From: Strigops habroptila
Taxonomy: Eukaryota > Chordata > Aves > Psittaciformes > Psittacidae
Assembly: GCF_004027225.2 (NCBI RefSeq)
Contig: NW_022651112.1
Coordinates: forward strand, 310,001 to 374,000
Length of the DNA: 64,000 nucleotides
Direction: 5' to 3'
Notes under the pieces: model-generated
The model's input: the letters and a program-made list of their open reading frames with translations, nothing else
Databases searched by the model: none
Told to the model about the DNA's origin: nothing
Part shown: positions 1 to 13,594 of the stretch, piece after piece
Position numbering within the stretch: the first letter of the stretch is position 1
Layout of the letters: the number at the start of each line of letters is the position of its first letter
Made by a program: the position numbers and the translations under genes

Positions 1-45
1 CATCCCCCCCCACTCACGTGCCCCCCGTCGCGGCTGCGGGCGCAG

Positions 46-3000
46 GGAACGTGGAGGAGGCGCGGCGCATCCTGCGCTGCTTCGAGGAGGTGGTGCCGGG
101 CCTGGCCATGGTGCGGCTGCGGCGCGTGAGCCTGGAGCGCCGGCACGGCAACCTGGAGCAGGCCGAGGCGCTGCTCACCGAGGCCATGGAGGCCAACGAG
201 GGGCTGCCCCTCGCCTCCTTCTACGCCGTGAAGCTGGCGCGCCAGGCCTGCAAGGTGCAGAAGAACCTCGGCAAGGCCCGCAAGGTGCTCGTGGAGGCCC
301 TGGAGAAGGAGCCGGTGAGGAGGGGGGGGGAAAGGGGCCCTGGGGGGCAGGGGGGAAAGGGGGTGGAGGGGGGTGTTAATGGGGGTTTAGGGGGGTTGGG
401 AGGGTTTTAGGGAGGGTTTTGGGGGGGTTCAATGGGGGTTTAAGGGGGTTATAGTGAGGGTTTGGGGGTTTGGGGGGGTTTAATGAGGGTTTTGGGGGTT
501 TTAGTGAGGGTTTGGGGGGGTTTAGTGAGGGTTTAAGGGGGTTTGGGAGGGTTTTAGTGAGGGTTTTAATGAGGGTTTGGGGGGTTTTAGTGAGGGTTTA
601 TTGAGGGTTTAGGGGGTTTGGGAGGGTTTTAGTGAGGGTTTAGGGGATTTTGGGGGGGTTTAATGAGGGTTTTGGGGGGTTTAGTGAGGGTTTGGGAGGG
701 TTTTAGTGAGGGTTTAAGGGGTTTGGGAGGGTTTGGGGGTTTTGGGGGGGTTTAGTGAGGGTTTAGGGGGGTTTAGTGAGGGTTTTGGGGGTTTTAGTGA
801 GGGTTCGGGAGGGTTTTAGTGAGGGTTTAGGGGGTTTTAATGAGGGTTTAGGGGGGTTGGGAGGGTTTATTGGGTTTGGGAGGGTTTTAATGAGGGTTTG
901 GGGGGTTTATGTGAGGGTTTGGGGTTTTAGTGAGGGTTTAAGGGGTTTTAATGAGGGTTTGGGGGGGTGGGAGGGTTTTAGTGAGGGTTTTAATGAGGTT
1001 TTGGGGGTTTTAATGAGCGTTTTGGGGGGTTTAGTGAGGGTTTATTGAGGGTTTAGGGGGTTTGGGAGGGTTTTAATGAGGGTTTAGAGCGCTCAAATGA
1101 GGGGTTTGGGGGGTTTAATGGGGGTTTAGGGGGTTGGGAGGGTTTTAGTGAGGGTTTAGGGGCATTTGGGAGGGTTTTAATGAGGGGTTTGGGAGGGTTT
1201 TAGGGTTTAGGGGTTTTCAATGAGAGTTTATTGAGGGTTTAGGGGGTTTGGGAGGGTTTTATTCAGAGTTTGGGGTTCAAACCCCACTTGGGTTCCCCCA
1301 AACCCCACTTGGGGCTCCCCAAACCCCACTTGGGGGCCCCCCCTGTGACCGCTGTGGGGCGGGGGGGGGGCAGGACAACGCTCGGCTCCACGCCAACCTG
1401 CTGGAGATGGAGTTTGGGGCCGACGTGCGGCAGAACGAGGGGAACACCATGAGGTGCTTCGAGCGGGCGCTGCGCAGCCCCCTCCCCGACGAGGCCAAAG
1501 TCGTCTTCTCCCAGCGCCGCGTCGAGTTCCTCGAGGACTTCGGCTCCAGCATCCACAGGTCGGGGCTTTGGGGGGGGGTTCGGGGGGGTTTTGGGGGGGG
1601 ACGACACCCCAAAAAGGGCTGGTTTGCCCCCATTGAGCCCCCCCTGAGCGGTCGCTCTCACCCGCAGCCTCCTCACGGCCTATGACGAGCACCAGAAGAT
1701 CCTGAAGCAGCACGCGGCGCGCAAGAGGGCCCCCGAGAACGGGTGAGGAAATTTGGGGGGCCAGGCCCTTGTACCCCCCCCCAGTGCCCCCATTCCACCC
1801 CCCATTCCCTCCCGTCCCCCCTCCAGTGCTCCCATTCCCATCCCCTCATTCATTCCTCCCTCAGGTTCTCCCTGTTTCCTCCCAGTTTCTCCCCTTTCTG
1901 TCCCTGCTTCCCTTTATCCCACGTTTTCCCTGATTTCCACCCTTTTATCCCAAAGTGTTCCCTTTATCCCCATGTTTTCCCCGATTTCCACCCTTTTATC
2001 CCAAAGTGTTCCCTTTATCCCCATGTTTTCCCCTTTAGGCCAAATTTATGCCCTTTTAATCCCAAATCTGTCCTTTTAGCCTCATTTTTCCCCCGTTTAT
2101 GCCCAAATTCTGCCCTTTATCCCTGACTTCTGCCTTTTTATTCCCAAATTTCACCTGTTTTATCCCAAACTTGTCCTTTTAGCCCTACTTTTCTGTTTAT
2201 CCCTGATTTCTGCCCTTTTATCCCAAATTTCTCCTTTCTTATCCCCATTTTTTCCTTTTAGCAGCAATTATTCTCCTTTTAGCCTCATTTTTTCCCCTTT
2301 TATCCCTGATTTCTGCCTTTTAGCCCCAAATTCTCACCTTTCATCTCCAGCTTTTCCCTTTATTCCAAACTTGTCCTTTTATCCCAGATTCTTCCCCTTT
2401 TATCCCCAAATTTTGCCCTTTTATCCCAGAATTCTCTCCTTTTATCCCCAAATTTCTCTCCTTTGATCCCAAACTGGTCCTTTTATCCCAATTTTTCCCC
2501 TTTTAGCCCCAAATCCTGCCCTTTATCCCCATTTTTTTCCCTTTTAGCCCCAAATTTGTCCCGTTTTATCCCAAACTTGTCCTTTCATCCCAGACTCTTC
2601 CCCTTTTAGCCCCAAATTCTCCCCTTTATCCCTGATTTCTGCCCTTTTATCCGTTTTTTCTCCTTTTATCCCATATTTTCCCCCTTTTATCCCTAAATTT
2701 CTGCCCTTTGATCCCAAACTTTTCATCCCAGACTCTTCCCCTTTTATTCCGATTTCTCCCCTTTTCTCCCCATTTTTTCCCCTTTTACCCCCCATTTTTC
2801 CCTTTTTAGCCCCAAATTTCTCCCCTTTGATCCCAAACTTGTCCTTTTATCCCTGTTTTTCCCCGTTTCTCCCCATTTTCCCCTCGCCCAGCTCGGAGGA
2901 GCCCGAGGACAAGCGGCTCCGGCCCGACGACGGCTCCGGCCTGGGGGGGGGCCCCATCGGGTTCCCCTCGGGGGGGGACGTCGCCTCCAGCCCCTCCTAC

Positions 3001-3173
3001 AGCTACTGGTACCAGGTCAGTTTGGGGGGGGCCGGGGAGGGGGGGGATGGATTTGGGGGGGTCCCAGTGACGCTGACGACCCCCCCATTGTGTGTCCCCC
3101 CCCCCAGCACGGATACGGCTCCTACAGCTACCAGTCCCCATGGAACTACAACCAGTACTACCCCCAGACCTGA
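46..3173 (+). CDS. PRPF39: PRPF39-like pre-mRNA splicing factor, 3' half (5' end outside window)
   Basis: U1 snRNP-associated HAT-repeat protein used in 5' splice-site recognition. Five coding exons are visible: 46-314, 1374-1558, 1668-1742, 2892-3015 and 3108-3173 (TGA stop). They join in frame (719 nt, entering in phase with 2 nt of a split codon). HAT-repeat text such as SFYAVKLARQACKVQKNLGKA and VEFLEDFGSSIH is followed by LLTAYDEHQKILKQ, an acidic SEEPEDK stretch and a Tyr-rich tail ending NQYYPQT; the order and spacing fit vertebrate PRPF39. An AATAAA lies at 3281-3286. Human PRPF39 is on chromosome 14, away from the other genes here, so this may be a paralogue (PRPF39-like) and not the strict orthologue. 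The introns are minisatellites. The family call is firm; orthologue versus paralogue is open. Confidence 0.88.
320..1265 (+). repeat. G-rich minisatellite in PRPF39-like intron
   Basis: About 950 bp of irregular units built from GGGTTTAGG, GGGTTTTAGTGAGG and TTGGGAGGG, with G runs on the transcribed-sense strand. The units resemble degenerate telomere-like TTAGGG but do not hold a 6-bp register. No coding potential beyond chance open frames. Confidence 0.85.
1765..2885 (+). repeat. Pyrimidine-rich minisatellite in PRPF39-like intron
   Basis: Units of about 18-30 bp around CCCCTTTTATCCC and CCAAATTTCTCC fill the intron between the exons ending at 1742 and starting at 2892. The strand bias is opposite to that of the G-rich intron just upstream. 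No gene seen inside. Confidence 0.85.
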
Positions 3174-3439
3174 ACTGGGGCCCGGCCCCCCAACTTCACC
3201 CCGACCCCCTTTTCTACCCCCCCCCCCCCCCGTTTCTGTACATTTTTGGGGTCCCCCCTAATTTTGGGGGGGGAACTGTAAATAAACGAAGCAGCACCGC
3301 CACGAGGAGCCCCCCAGGGGCCTTTATTTGGGGGGGTCACAAAGGTGTCTTGGGGTCCCCGGCACAGGTTGGGGTCACAAGAGGCTTTAAACCCCAGTTT
3401 TGGGGGTCCCCCCCCAGCTCAGCAGCAGCTTTGACTTGA

Positions 3440-4368
3440 GTTTGGGGTTTCTCACTGCTTGTGGGGGGCTTCAGCCCCATTTTGGGGTGCATTTTGGGGT
3501 GCTCTGCATTGTTCTGGGGTACAGGGATTGATTTTGGGGTGCTAGGGTGAGGTTTGGGGTGGGTTTCAGGGTGCCAGAGCGGTGTTTTGGGGTGCTCTGG
3601 GGTATTATGGGGTGTATTTCAGGGTTCAGGGGGTGTTTTGGGGGGCTATGAGGTATTTTGGGGTACTGGGGTGTGTTTTGGGGTGTACTTGGGGGTGTTC
3701 TGGTCTATTATGGGGTGTACCTAGGGTATTTTGGGGTGTATTTCAGGCCTCAAGGTGTGTTTTGGGGGCTCGGGCTGTATCTGGGGGTGTTCTGGTGTAT
3801 TATGAGGTAATTTTGGGGTGTATTTCAGGGTTCAAGGTGTATTTTGGGGTGCTCTGGCATATTTTGGGGTACTGGGTTGTACTCTGGGGTGTTCCAGCAT
3901 GTACTTGGGGGTGCTCCGGGGGGTAGTTTGGGGTGTATCTGGGGTGTTTTGGGGTGTATTTCAGAGTTCAAGATGCATTTTAGGGTGTTTTGCTGTATTT
4001 GGGGGTGGTTTGGCTTATTATGGGTTGTTTCTCAGTTATTATGGGGTGCTCTAGGGGTTCTCTGGGTTATCACGGGGTGTATCTGGGGTGTATTTCAGAG
4101 TTCAGGATGCATTTTAGGGTGTTTCAGTGTATTTGGGGGTGCTCTGGGTTATTATGGCGTGTATTTGGGGGTGCTCTGGGTTATTATGGGGTGTATGCAG
4201 GGGTGCTCTGGGTTATTACAGGGTGTATCTGGGGTATATTTCAGAGTTCAGGATGCATTTTAGGGTGTTTTGGTGTATTTGGGGGTGCTCCGTGTTATTA
4301 TGGGGTGCTCTGGGGGTGCTCTGGGTTATTACAGGGTGCATTTGGGGGTGCTCTGGGTTATTATGGGG
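3440..4368 (+). repeat. Minisatellite between convergent PRPF39-like and MRPL49 3' ends
   Basis: Tandem units around GGGGTGCTCTGGGTTATTA and GGGGTGTATTTCAGAGTTCA fill the whole space between the two gene ends. The Gly/Trp-rich open frames here are products of the repeat. No conserved gene seen. Confidence 0.85.
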
Positions 4369-4370
4369 TG

Positions 4371-6478
4371 CTAGAAGCCGCGCTGCAGCAGCCAGCGCCG
4401 CAGCTCAGCGCCCCAGTGCCCCTTGAGCCGGAGCTCGCCCGTCACCTCGTTCACCCGCACCTCGGGCTGCGGCGCCCCCAGAGCCCGCAGCAGCTCCCGC
4501 ACCTCCCGCTCCAGCGCCTGGGGGGGGACACACACACACAAAGGGGGGGTTTTAGCACCCCAAAACCTTCCCCAAACACCCCTCCCTCCCCCCCATCCCC
4601 GAGGCCTCACCCAGAGGTCGCCCTCGACGTGGCGCAGCTCCGTGAGGCGCCGGTTCCCGCTCACCAGCCGCTCGTACACGGGCAGGTTGTGGTGCCGGGA
4701 GCGGCGGACGAAGTAGGGCAGCGCCGGGGGGGGGCCTGGGGACGGGGGGGGGACACCCCATATTGCAGCACCACCCCCCCCGGGGGCAATAACCCACCCA
4801 TGGGGGTAATAACCCACCTCAGTTGGGGGTAAATACCCCATCCCAGGCCATGGCAAACACCCCCGTTGTTGCCCCCCCCCCCCCATTACCCCCCACGTAA
4901 ATACCCCCCCCATGCCCCCCTAGTAAATACTTACTCCTGGGTAAGATATTTAAATCCCTGTATTGCCCCCCCCCGGGTAAATAACCACCCCCCAGGGGCA
5001 ATAACCCCCCTAAATTGCCCACCCCGAGGATAAATACCCCCCCCCAATTGCTCCCACAAGAGTAAATACCCCCCAGGGGTAACTAACTCCCTTGGTGCCC
5101 CCCCGGGAAAATAAGGTGCTCCCAATGGGTATAGCCCCCACTAAATGCCCCCCCCCCGTTTTAAACATTGCCCCCCTGGGGTAATTAGTGCCCCCCCCCA
5201 TGGGTATATACCCTCCTCTGGGTAAATTCCCCCCCCAATTGCTCCCACAAGAGTAAATAACCCCCCACCACCCCTTAGGAGGGAAAATACCCCCTAATTG
5301 CCCCCCCTTCCCCATTAAATAACCCCCCATAGAACAAGATTCCCCCCCCCCAGGGCTATTACTTAGGGCTCAGCACCCCCCTGGGGCATCACTTTGCCCC
5401 AGACGGGGGAGCTGAAAGGGGGTATTAAGGGGGGGTCACTGACCTGCGGGGGGGCTCCAGCCCGAGGGGGTGGGGTAGGAGGGGTGCGGGGGGGGGTCGG
5501 GCACGCGGGTGGGGGGCAGCAGCCGCTCCACAAAGGCAAAGTCAGCTGTGGACTCCTCAACGGGGGGGGGCTGCGGGGCGGGGGGGGGCGCTCCGGGGGG
5601 GGTCTGGAAGAGGGGGGGCAGCAGCGGGTACCCCGTGTCCTTGGGGGGGGCTAAATGCCCCCCCCTCCCCCCAACCTCTTTCTGATTCTCTATTCTCCTC
5701 TCAGACCCCCCATTTCCCCTCAGGATTCCCCCAGCTCCCATCAGGATCCCCCCATTTCCCCTCAGGACTCCCCCAGCTCCCATCAGGATCCCCCCATTTC
5801 CCCTCAGAACCCCCCAACTCCCACTAGAACCCCCCATTTTACCTGAGGACCCCCCCCATTTCCCCTCAGGATCACCCATTTTACCTCAGGATCCCCCCAT
5901 TTCCTCTCAGAACCCCCCAACTCCCACCAGAATCCCTCATTTCCCCTCAGAACCCCCATTTTACCTCAGGACCCCCCCCATTTCCCCTCAAGATCCCCGT
6001 ATTTCCTCTCAGAACCCCCCATTTTACCTCAACCCCCCCCCCTTTCCCCTCAGAACCCCCAACTCCCACCAGCATCCCCCATTTTACCTTAGAACCCCCC
6101 AATTCCCCTCAGAACTCCCCATTTTACTTCAGGACCCCCCCCATGTCCCCTCAGGATCCCCGTAGTTCCCCTCAGAACCCCCCATTTTACCTCAGGATGC
6201 CCCTATTTGCTATCAGAACCCCCCATCTCCCCCCAGAACCCCTCATTTTACCTCAGAACTCCCCATTTTACCTCAGGATCCCCCCCGTTTCCCCTCAGAA
6301 CCCCCCCTCTTCCCTCAGTACCCTCCTCCTCAGCTCCCTCCCACCCCCCCACGCCCCTTCCCCACATTCCCCCTTTGCCTCCCCAACACCTCCCGGCCCC
6401 TACCTGCACCCTCCTGCCCCCGCCCGCCCTCCCGAGCGCCGGCAGCAGCCGCCGGCCCAGCGCCGCCATCGCCGCCAT
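4371..6478 (-). CDS. MRPL49: Mitochondrial large ribosomal subunit protein mL49
   Basis: Component of the 39S mitochondrial ribosomal subunit. Four coding exons on the minus strand: 6404-6478 (ATG at 6478), 5444-5639, 4611-4735 and 4371-4517 (TAG). Together they give exactly 181 codons (180 aa), close to the human length. Signature blocks are [47 protein letters not shown] and [14 protein letters not shown], ending LLQRGF. The Arg/Ala-rich first exon reads as a mitochondrial targeting peptide. Exon 2 needs an AAG acceptor after a C8 run to stay in frame; the nearer TTTAG would shift the frame. The gene is head to head with FAU, as in human, so the two probably share a promoter. Introns 1 and 2 are minisatellite. 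Confidence 0.93.
4745..5400 (-). repeat. Minisatellite in MRPL49 intron 2
   Basis: C-rich units of the form CCCCCCAGGGGTAAATAACC repeat irregularly between coding exons 2 and 3, mixed with variants such as AATTGCTCCCACAAGAGTAAA (seen twice, near 5045 and 5238). Confidence 0.8.
5650..6350 (-). repeat. Minisatellite in MRPL49 intron 1
   Basis: Units of 25-50 bp around CCATTTCCCCTCAGGATCCCC and CCATTTTACCTCAGAACCCC fill the intron. No coding or RNA feature recognised inside. Confidence 0.85.
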
Positions 6479-6480
6479 CT

Positions 6481-6559
6481 TGGCAACGCCTCCTTCTTCC
6501 CGCCGCCAGCACGCACGCACGCATGACGTCAGCACGCCGCCGCGCAGGCGCAGAGACGC

Positions 6560-6562
<3 letters not shown>
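6481..6562. promoter_or_regulatory. Shared MRPL49/FAU divergent promoter with full CRE
   Basis: Only about 80 bp separate the MRPL49 ATG (6478, minus) from the FAU first exon (about 6560, plus). The segment holds a perfect palindromic CRE, TGACGTCA, at 6524-6531 and an NRF1-like GCGCAGGCGC just after it at about 6542. There is no TATA box. CRE plus NRF1 fits a gene pair making a mitochondrial and a cytosolic ribosomal protein. The same head-to-head arrangement is known in human. Confidence 0.75.
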
Positions 6563-8600
<2,038 letters not shown>

Positions 8601-9260
8601 CGGGCACCGGATTGGGGCCAATTCCCGGGATTTTGGGGCTTTTTGTGGCTTTTAGGGGTCTTGTTTTCCTTCAGAGGGTTGATTTTGGGGGTATTAAGGG
8701 GTTTGAAGGGCGGTTGTGGGGGTGAAACGGGTGCTTTGGGGGGTTGGCGGGTCGCTGAGCGGCTCTCGGGGCTGTCACTGAGCGCTGGGGGTGAGAAGTG
8801 CTTTAATTAGTGTTAATTAGGGGCGCGGGGGGTGGTGATAATTAGAGGGGACAGCACGGAGGCGTGTGCAGCGTGGTTCTGTATGGGACGGGCGGAAATA
8901 GCCGAGCGCTGCCGGAAATTACCGAGCAGTGGAGGGCGGGGAGAGCCGAGTGGCGGGGGGAGGGAAGTGCCGAACGGGGACGGAAATACCCGAAGCGAGG
9001 GCGGGGCGGGCCGAGCGGTGCCGAAGGTGTCCGAGCGGCGAGGATTGGCGGAGGCGGACAAGGGGCGGGGCGAGCGGCTACGAAAGGAGCCGACGCAGGA
9101 CGGGAGGTGCCCGAACGCCTCCGAGCGCGGCCGGAAATAGCCGAAGAGGGGAGGCGAAGGACCTTGGGATGTAGAGGGGGGGTGTTTTAAGGGGGTTGGG
9201 ATGTGGGGTCAAAGGTCAGGTTTAGGGTCAGGGTTACAGACGCTGCATCCCGTTATCCCT
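8601..9260. other. CpG-rich interval between convergent FAU and WDR74 ends
   Basis: No gene recognised. From about 8880 to 9150 the DNA is CpG-rich and carries a repeated theme, GGAAATA followed by CCGAGC or CCGAAG, in at least four diverged copies (near 8896, 8915, 8981 and 9130). WDR74 lacks a clear AATAAA downstream of its stop, so its polyadenylation site was not placed. Confidence 0.6.
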
Positions 9261-9342
9261 CAAAAAAAACCAACATTTGCGACCAACGGAGCCAAAATCA
9301 CAGTTTTTTGCCCCAATTTGTGGTCCCCCCCCCTCCCCTCCC

Positions 9343-12300
9343 CTAAATCTTCCGTTTCTTGCCCCGTTTTTGGGGGGTGGGAACCGTTTCCATCGAGTCC
9401 CACAGCGCGTCCTCCTCCTCCTCCTCCTTCACCTCCGCGGGGGGGGGCAGCTCCTCCTCGCTCTGGGGGTGGCAAAGATGGGGGTGACAGGGGAGGGAGA
9501 CCCCCAAACCCAGCCTGGGGGCACCCCCAAACCCCGGGGGGGGCCCTCACCTCCCAGTCGTGTTGGGTGCTCAGCAGCAGGCAGCTCAGCTGGGACTTGA
9601 GGTAGACCTGGAGGCAGCAGCGTTAATGGGGGGGGTCTCATAGGGGTTTGGGGGGGTTTTAAGGGGTCTGGGGGGGGGATTTGAGGGGTTCTCAGGGGGT
9701 ATTGGGGGTGTTTTGGGGGGTCTTGAGGGGTGGCAGGAGCTTTTATGAGGGGTTCAGAGGGACTCGAGCGGTGTCTCAGGGGGGTTTGATGGGGTTAGGG
9801 GGGGCCTCAGGTGGTTTGGGGGGGATTTAAGGGGTTCTGGGTGGCCTCCAGAAGGGTCTCAAGGGGGGTTGAGTGAGTTGGGGGAGACTGGGGGGATTTT
9901 GGGGGGTCAAAGAGAAGTTTTGGGGGGGGCAGAAGAGGTTTTGGGGGGTCAAAAGGGATTTTGGAGGGATTAAAGGCAGGTTTTGGGGGGTCAGAGGGGG
10001 GTTTGGGGTGTCAAAGGGGGATTTGGGGGGATGAAAGGCAGGTTTTGGAGGCCAGAGGGCAGTTTTGGGGGGGAATCAAGAAGATTTAGGGTGTCAAAGG
10101 TGGGTTTGGGGGTGTCAAGGGTGGTTCTAGGGGTATCAAAGGGGGGTTTTGGAGTGTCAAAAGAGGGGTTTGGTGTCAAAGCGGGTTTAGGGATGTCAAA
10201 GGGGGTGTCAAAGGGAGATTGGGGGGTGTCAAAGGGGAGTTTTGGTGGTAAAGAGGGGTTTTGGTGTCAAAGGGGGTTTTGGGGTGTCAAAGGTGGGTTT
10301 GGGGGTGCCAAAGGGAGATTTGGGGGTGTCAAAGGGGGTTTTGGGGGTGTCAAAGGGGGTTTTGGGTGTCAAGGGGGGAATTTGAGGTGTCAAAGGGAGG
10401 TTTAGGGGGTGTCAAGGGGGGTTTTAGGGGTATCAAAGGGGGATTCAGGGGTGTCAAAAGGAGGTTTAGGGGGTGTCAAAGGGAGGTTTTGGGGGTGTCA
10501 AGGGGGGTTTTGGGGTGTCAAGGGGGGGTTTTGGGCTCAGGACTCACCTTGTGGCACAGGCGCCCCTCCCCCACGTGGTGCAGCCGCAGGAACCGGTCGA
10601 GGCCGCAGGAGGCCACGAGGGGCCCCCGGGGGTGACACTGGAGCCCCCGCACCCCCCCCCGCGCCCCCCCGGAGGCTGCGCAGCACCCGCCCTGGGGGGA
10701 GGGGCGGGAACGGGGGGGGGTGGGTGCGCTGCGGGGGGAGGGGCAGCCCCACACCCCCCCCCCCCCCCCCCAGTGTAACCCCCCTCCCCCCCTATGGTGT
10801 GACCCCCCCTCATGGTGTGACCCCCCCCCGGTGACATTCCCCCCCCCCCCCTCGGTGTGACCCCCCCCGGTGTGACCCCCCCCCCGGTGTGACCCCCCCT
10901 CACCTTTGCGCAGGTCAATGACCGCCATGTCCCCCCGGGCGCTGCCGACCACCACCGAGCTGGGGGGGGGTGGGGGGGGGTGTCAGTGTCACCCCCAGCC
11001 CCACAGAGCGCCCCATAGACACCCCCCCTGCCCCATAGCACACACACACGCCCCCCCCCCCCCCCCCCCCAGCTGCTCCCAGCCCCTCCCAGGGGCACCA
11101 CTGAGCACCCCAGGGTGCCCCATAACCCCTCTGGTTGTCCCACAGCTCCTTAAGGACAGCGCAGTGACACCCTCAGGCCCCCCCATAGCTCCCCACTGAC
11201 ACCCTCAGACCCCCCATCACCCCATAGCCCCCCACTGACACCCTTAGATCGCCCCGTCACCCCATTGACACCCTCAGGCCCCTCCCAGGTCACCCCATAA
11301 CCCACAAAGGGGCACATTTGAGTCCCTCCCAGGGCACCCTCAGCAGCCCAGGGTCCCCCATAGCCCCCAGGTCACCCCATAGCCCCCCACTGACACTCTC
11401 AGACCCCCCAATCACCCCACAGCCCCCCACTGACATGCTCAGACCCACCATCCCCCATAGCCTCCCACTGACACCCTCAGACCCCCAATCACCCCACAGC
11501 CCCCCACTGATGCCCTGAGATCCCCCCATCACCCCATAGCCCCCCATTGACACCCTCAGGCCTCTGCCAGGTCACCCCATAACCTGCAAAGGGGCACATT
11601 TGAGTCCCCCCCAGGACCCCCTCAGCGGCCCAGAGCCCCCCCATAGCCCCCCACTGACACCCTCAGACCCCCCAATCACCCCCTAGCCCCCCAGGTCGCC
11701 CCATAGCCCCCCCCCAGCCCCACTCACGTCTCCCCCGGCACCACGGCCAGGGCCGTCAGCGGCCCCTCCCCGAACGTCGCCTCCAGCACCGGGCGCCGCT
11801 GGGGGGACCCGGGGTCATAGAGACGGACCTGGGGACACGGGGGGGGGGGTGTGTGACACCGGGGACCCCAAAACACCCCCCCCCATTGTGTGCGTGTCCC
11901 TGTGCCCCCCCCCGCGCCCCCCGCTCCCACCTGGCGATGGGCCGTGCAGGTGACGATGCGGCCGGAGCCCGGCAGGAACTGCAGGTCCCGGTCCCAGATC
12001 GGGACACGAAGGTCGAGCCAATCGTTCCTGACCTGGGGGGGGAGGGGATGAGGGGGGGAGGGGATGGGGGAGGGGAAGGGATGAAGGAATGGGGGAGGGG
12101 ATGGGGGAAGGGATGGAACCGGGGGGAAGAGATAGGGAAAGGGATGAAAGGATGGGGGAGATGGGATGAAGGAGGGGGAATGGGATGAGGGGGGAGAAGG
12201 GATGGGGGAGGGGGTGAATGTGGGATGAAGGGATGGGGGATGGGATGAAGGAGGAGACGGAGGGCATGAAGGGGGGCAAAAGGAATGGGATAAATGGGGG

Positions 12301-13594
12301 GAAGAGATGTGAGAAAGGATGAAGGAACGGGAATGAGATGGGGGGGATGGGATGAAGAGGGGGGATGCGATGGGGAAGGGGATAAATGTGGGATGAAGGG
12401 ACGGGGGATGGGATGAAGGGGGGGATGGGGGTGCAGGGGGGGAATGGAATGGGGGAGGAGAAGGGATGGAGAAGGGGATGAATGTGGGATGAAGAGATGG
12501 AGATTGGGGGATGGGATGAAGGGGGATGGGATGAGGGGGAATGGGATGAAGGGGATGAGATGGGGGGGATGGGATGAAGGAGGATGGGATTGGGGGGGAT
12601 GGGATGAGAGAGGGGATGGGACGGGGGGGGGGTGGGATAAAGGGGGGTGGGATTGGGGGGGATGGGATGAGAGAGGGGATGGGACGGGGGGGATGGGGCG
12701 GGGGGGGAGGGGCGGCTCTCACGTTCTTGGCGCGGAACAGCGGCTGCTCCGGGCGCTGCAGGTCCCAAACCTTGAGCCCGTTCTCGCGGCCCCCGGTCCC
12801 GACGCGCTGCGGCCGAGCCGGGTCCTGGCGCATCCGGCACAGCCCCTCCCCCACCTCCAGCGACAGCTGCGGGGCGAGGGTAGGGGGGTCAGCGGGGGGG
12901 GGGGGCACCCCCAAACCCTCCCCCCTCCCCCCCCCCATAAACACTCACATGCTCGGTCCCGTCCTCGCGCCAAACCTTGATGAGCCCCGACTCGACGCAC
13001 GTGACGATGGAGCTGGGGGGGGGGATGGGGGGGAGGGGAAGGTGGGGGAGGGGTTTTATGACACCCCCTCCTCCAAGGAGCTCCCCCTCCCCTCCCCCCC
13101 CCGGTACCTTCCGAGCGTCGCGAGGCCGCAGAACGGCCCCTCCCCCCCCGCGCAGAGCCGCGACCCCGTGAACTGCCCCTTCTCGGTGCTGAACAACCGG
13201 ACGCAGCGATCGAGGCCGCCCACGAGGAGCTGGGGGAGGGGAAGGGGGGGGGAGAGGGGGTTAAACAAGAGGGGGGAGGGGGACACGACACCCCCCCCTC
13301 CCCCCTCCCTTTGACCCCGCTGACCTCGGTCTCGCGCGGGTCCCCCCAGCAGAGCGCGCGCGCCGCCTCCCCGCGCCGCAGCGCGGAGCCGCTCGTGTAG
13401 TTGGTGGCGCGTTGGTGCCGCAGGTTCACGCCTAGATTTTAGGGGGGGGGGGAGCAATGGGAGGGGTATTTAGGGGGGGTCACCCCCTCCCTGCCTCGCC
13501 CCCCCCCGCGCCGGGGCCCGGCCCCTCCCCCACCTTTCAGCGCCCCGGTCTCGGCGCCCACCCAAACGTGGCTCCAGTGCGTGGGCGCCGCCAT
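9343..13594 (-). CDS. WDR74: WD repeat-containing protein 74
   Basis: Nucleolar WD40 protein that works with NVL in 60S ribosome maturation. Eleven coding exons on the minus strand: 13534-13594 (ATG at 13594), 13325-13431, 13108-13229, 12949-13012, 12723-12866, 11931-12032, 11728-11828, 10904-10959, 10548-10691, 9551-9607 and 9343-9462 (TAG). Characteristic text: THWSHVWVGAETGALKG, CRMRQDPARPQRVGTGG, NDWLDLRVPIWDRDLQFLPG, RLYDPGSPQRRPVLEATFGE, VRGLQCHPRGPLVASCGLDR and a Lys/Arg-rich nuclear-type tail ending KKRKI. The exons sum to 1078 nt, one base too many: in the ninth coding exon the frame before and after the G runs near 10645-10680 disagrees by one. A homopolymer error is the simplest reason; corrected length would be about 358 aa (human 385). 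Confidence 0.93.
9615..10540 (-). repeat. Minisatellite in WDR74 intron 9
   Basis: About 0.9 kb of 18-25-bp units, TTTTGGGGGTGTCAAAGGGG and variants on the plus strand, between coding exons 9 and 10 of WDR74. C-rich in the sense of the gene. Confidence 0.85.
10970..11725 (-). repeat. Minisatellite in WDR74 intron 7
   Basis: Units near 40 bp containing CCCCACTGACACCCTCAGAC and CACCCCATAGCCCC, in about 15 imperfect copies, fill the intron between exons 7 and 8. Confidence 0.85.
12040..12715 (-). repeat. Minisatellite in WDR74 intron 5
   Basis: Purine-rich on the plus strand: GGGATGAAGG, GGGGGATGGGATG and GGGGAAGGGATG repeats. The Pro/Ser-rich minus-strand open frames across it come from the repeat and are not extra protein; the flanking WDR74 exons join in frame without it. 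Confidence 0.85.

Noticed and set aside
320-1265. Interstitial telomere array
   Set aside because: TTAGGG-like words occur but without a sustained hexamer register; it is better described as a G-rich minisatellite.
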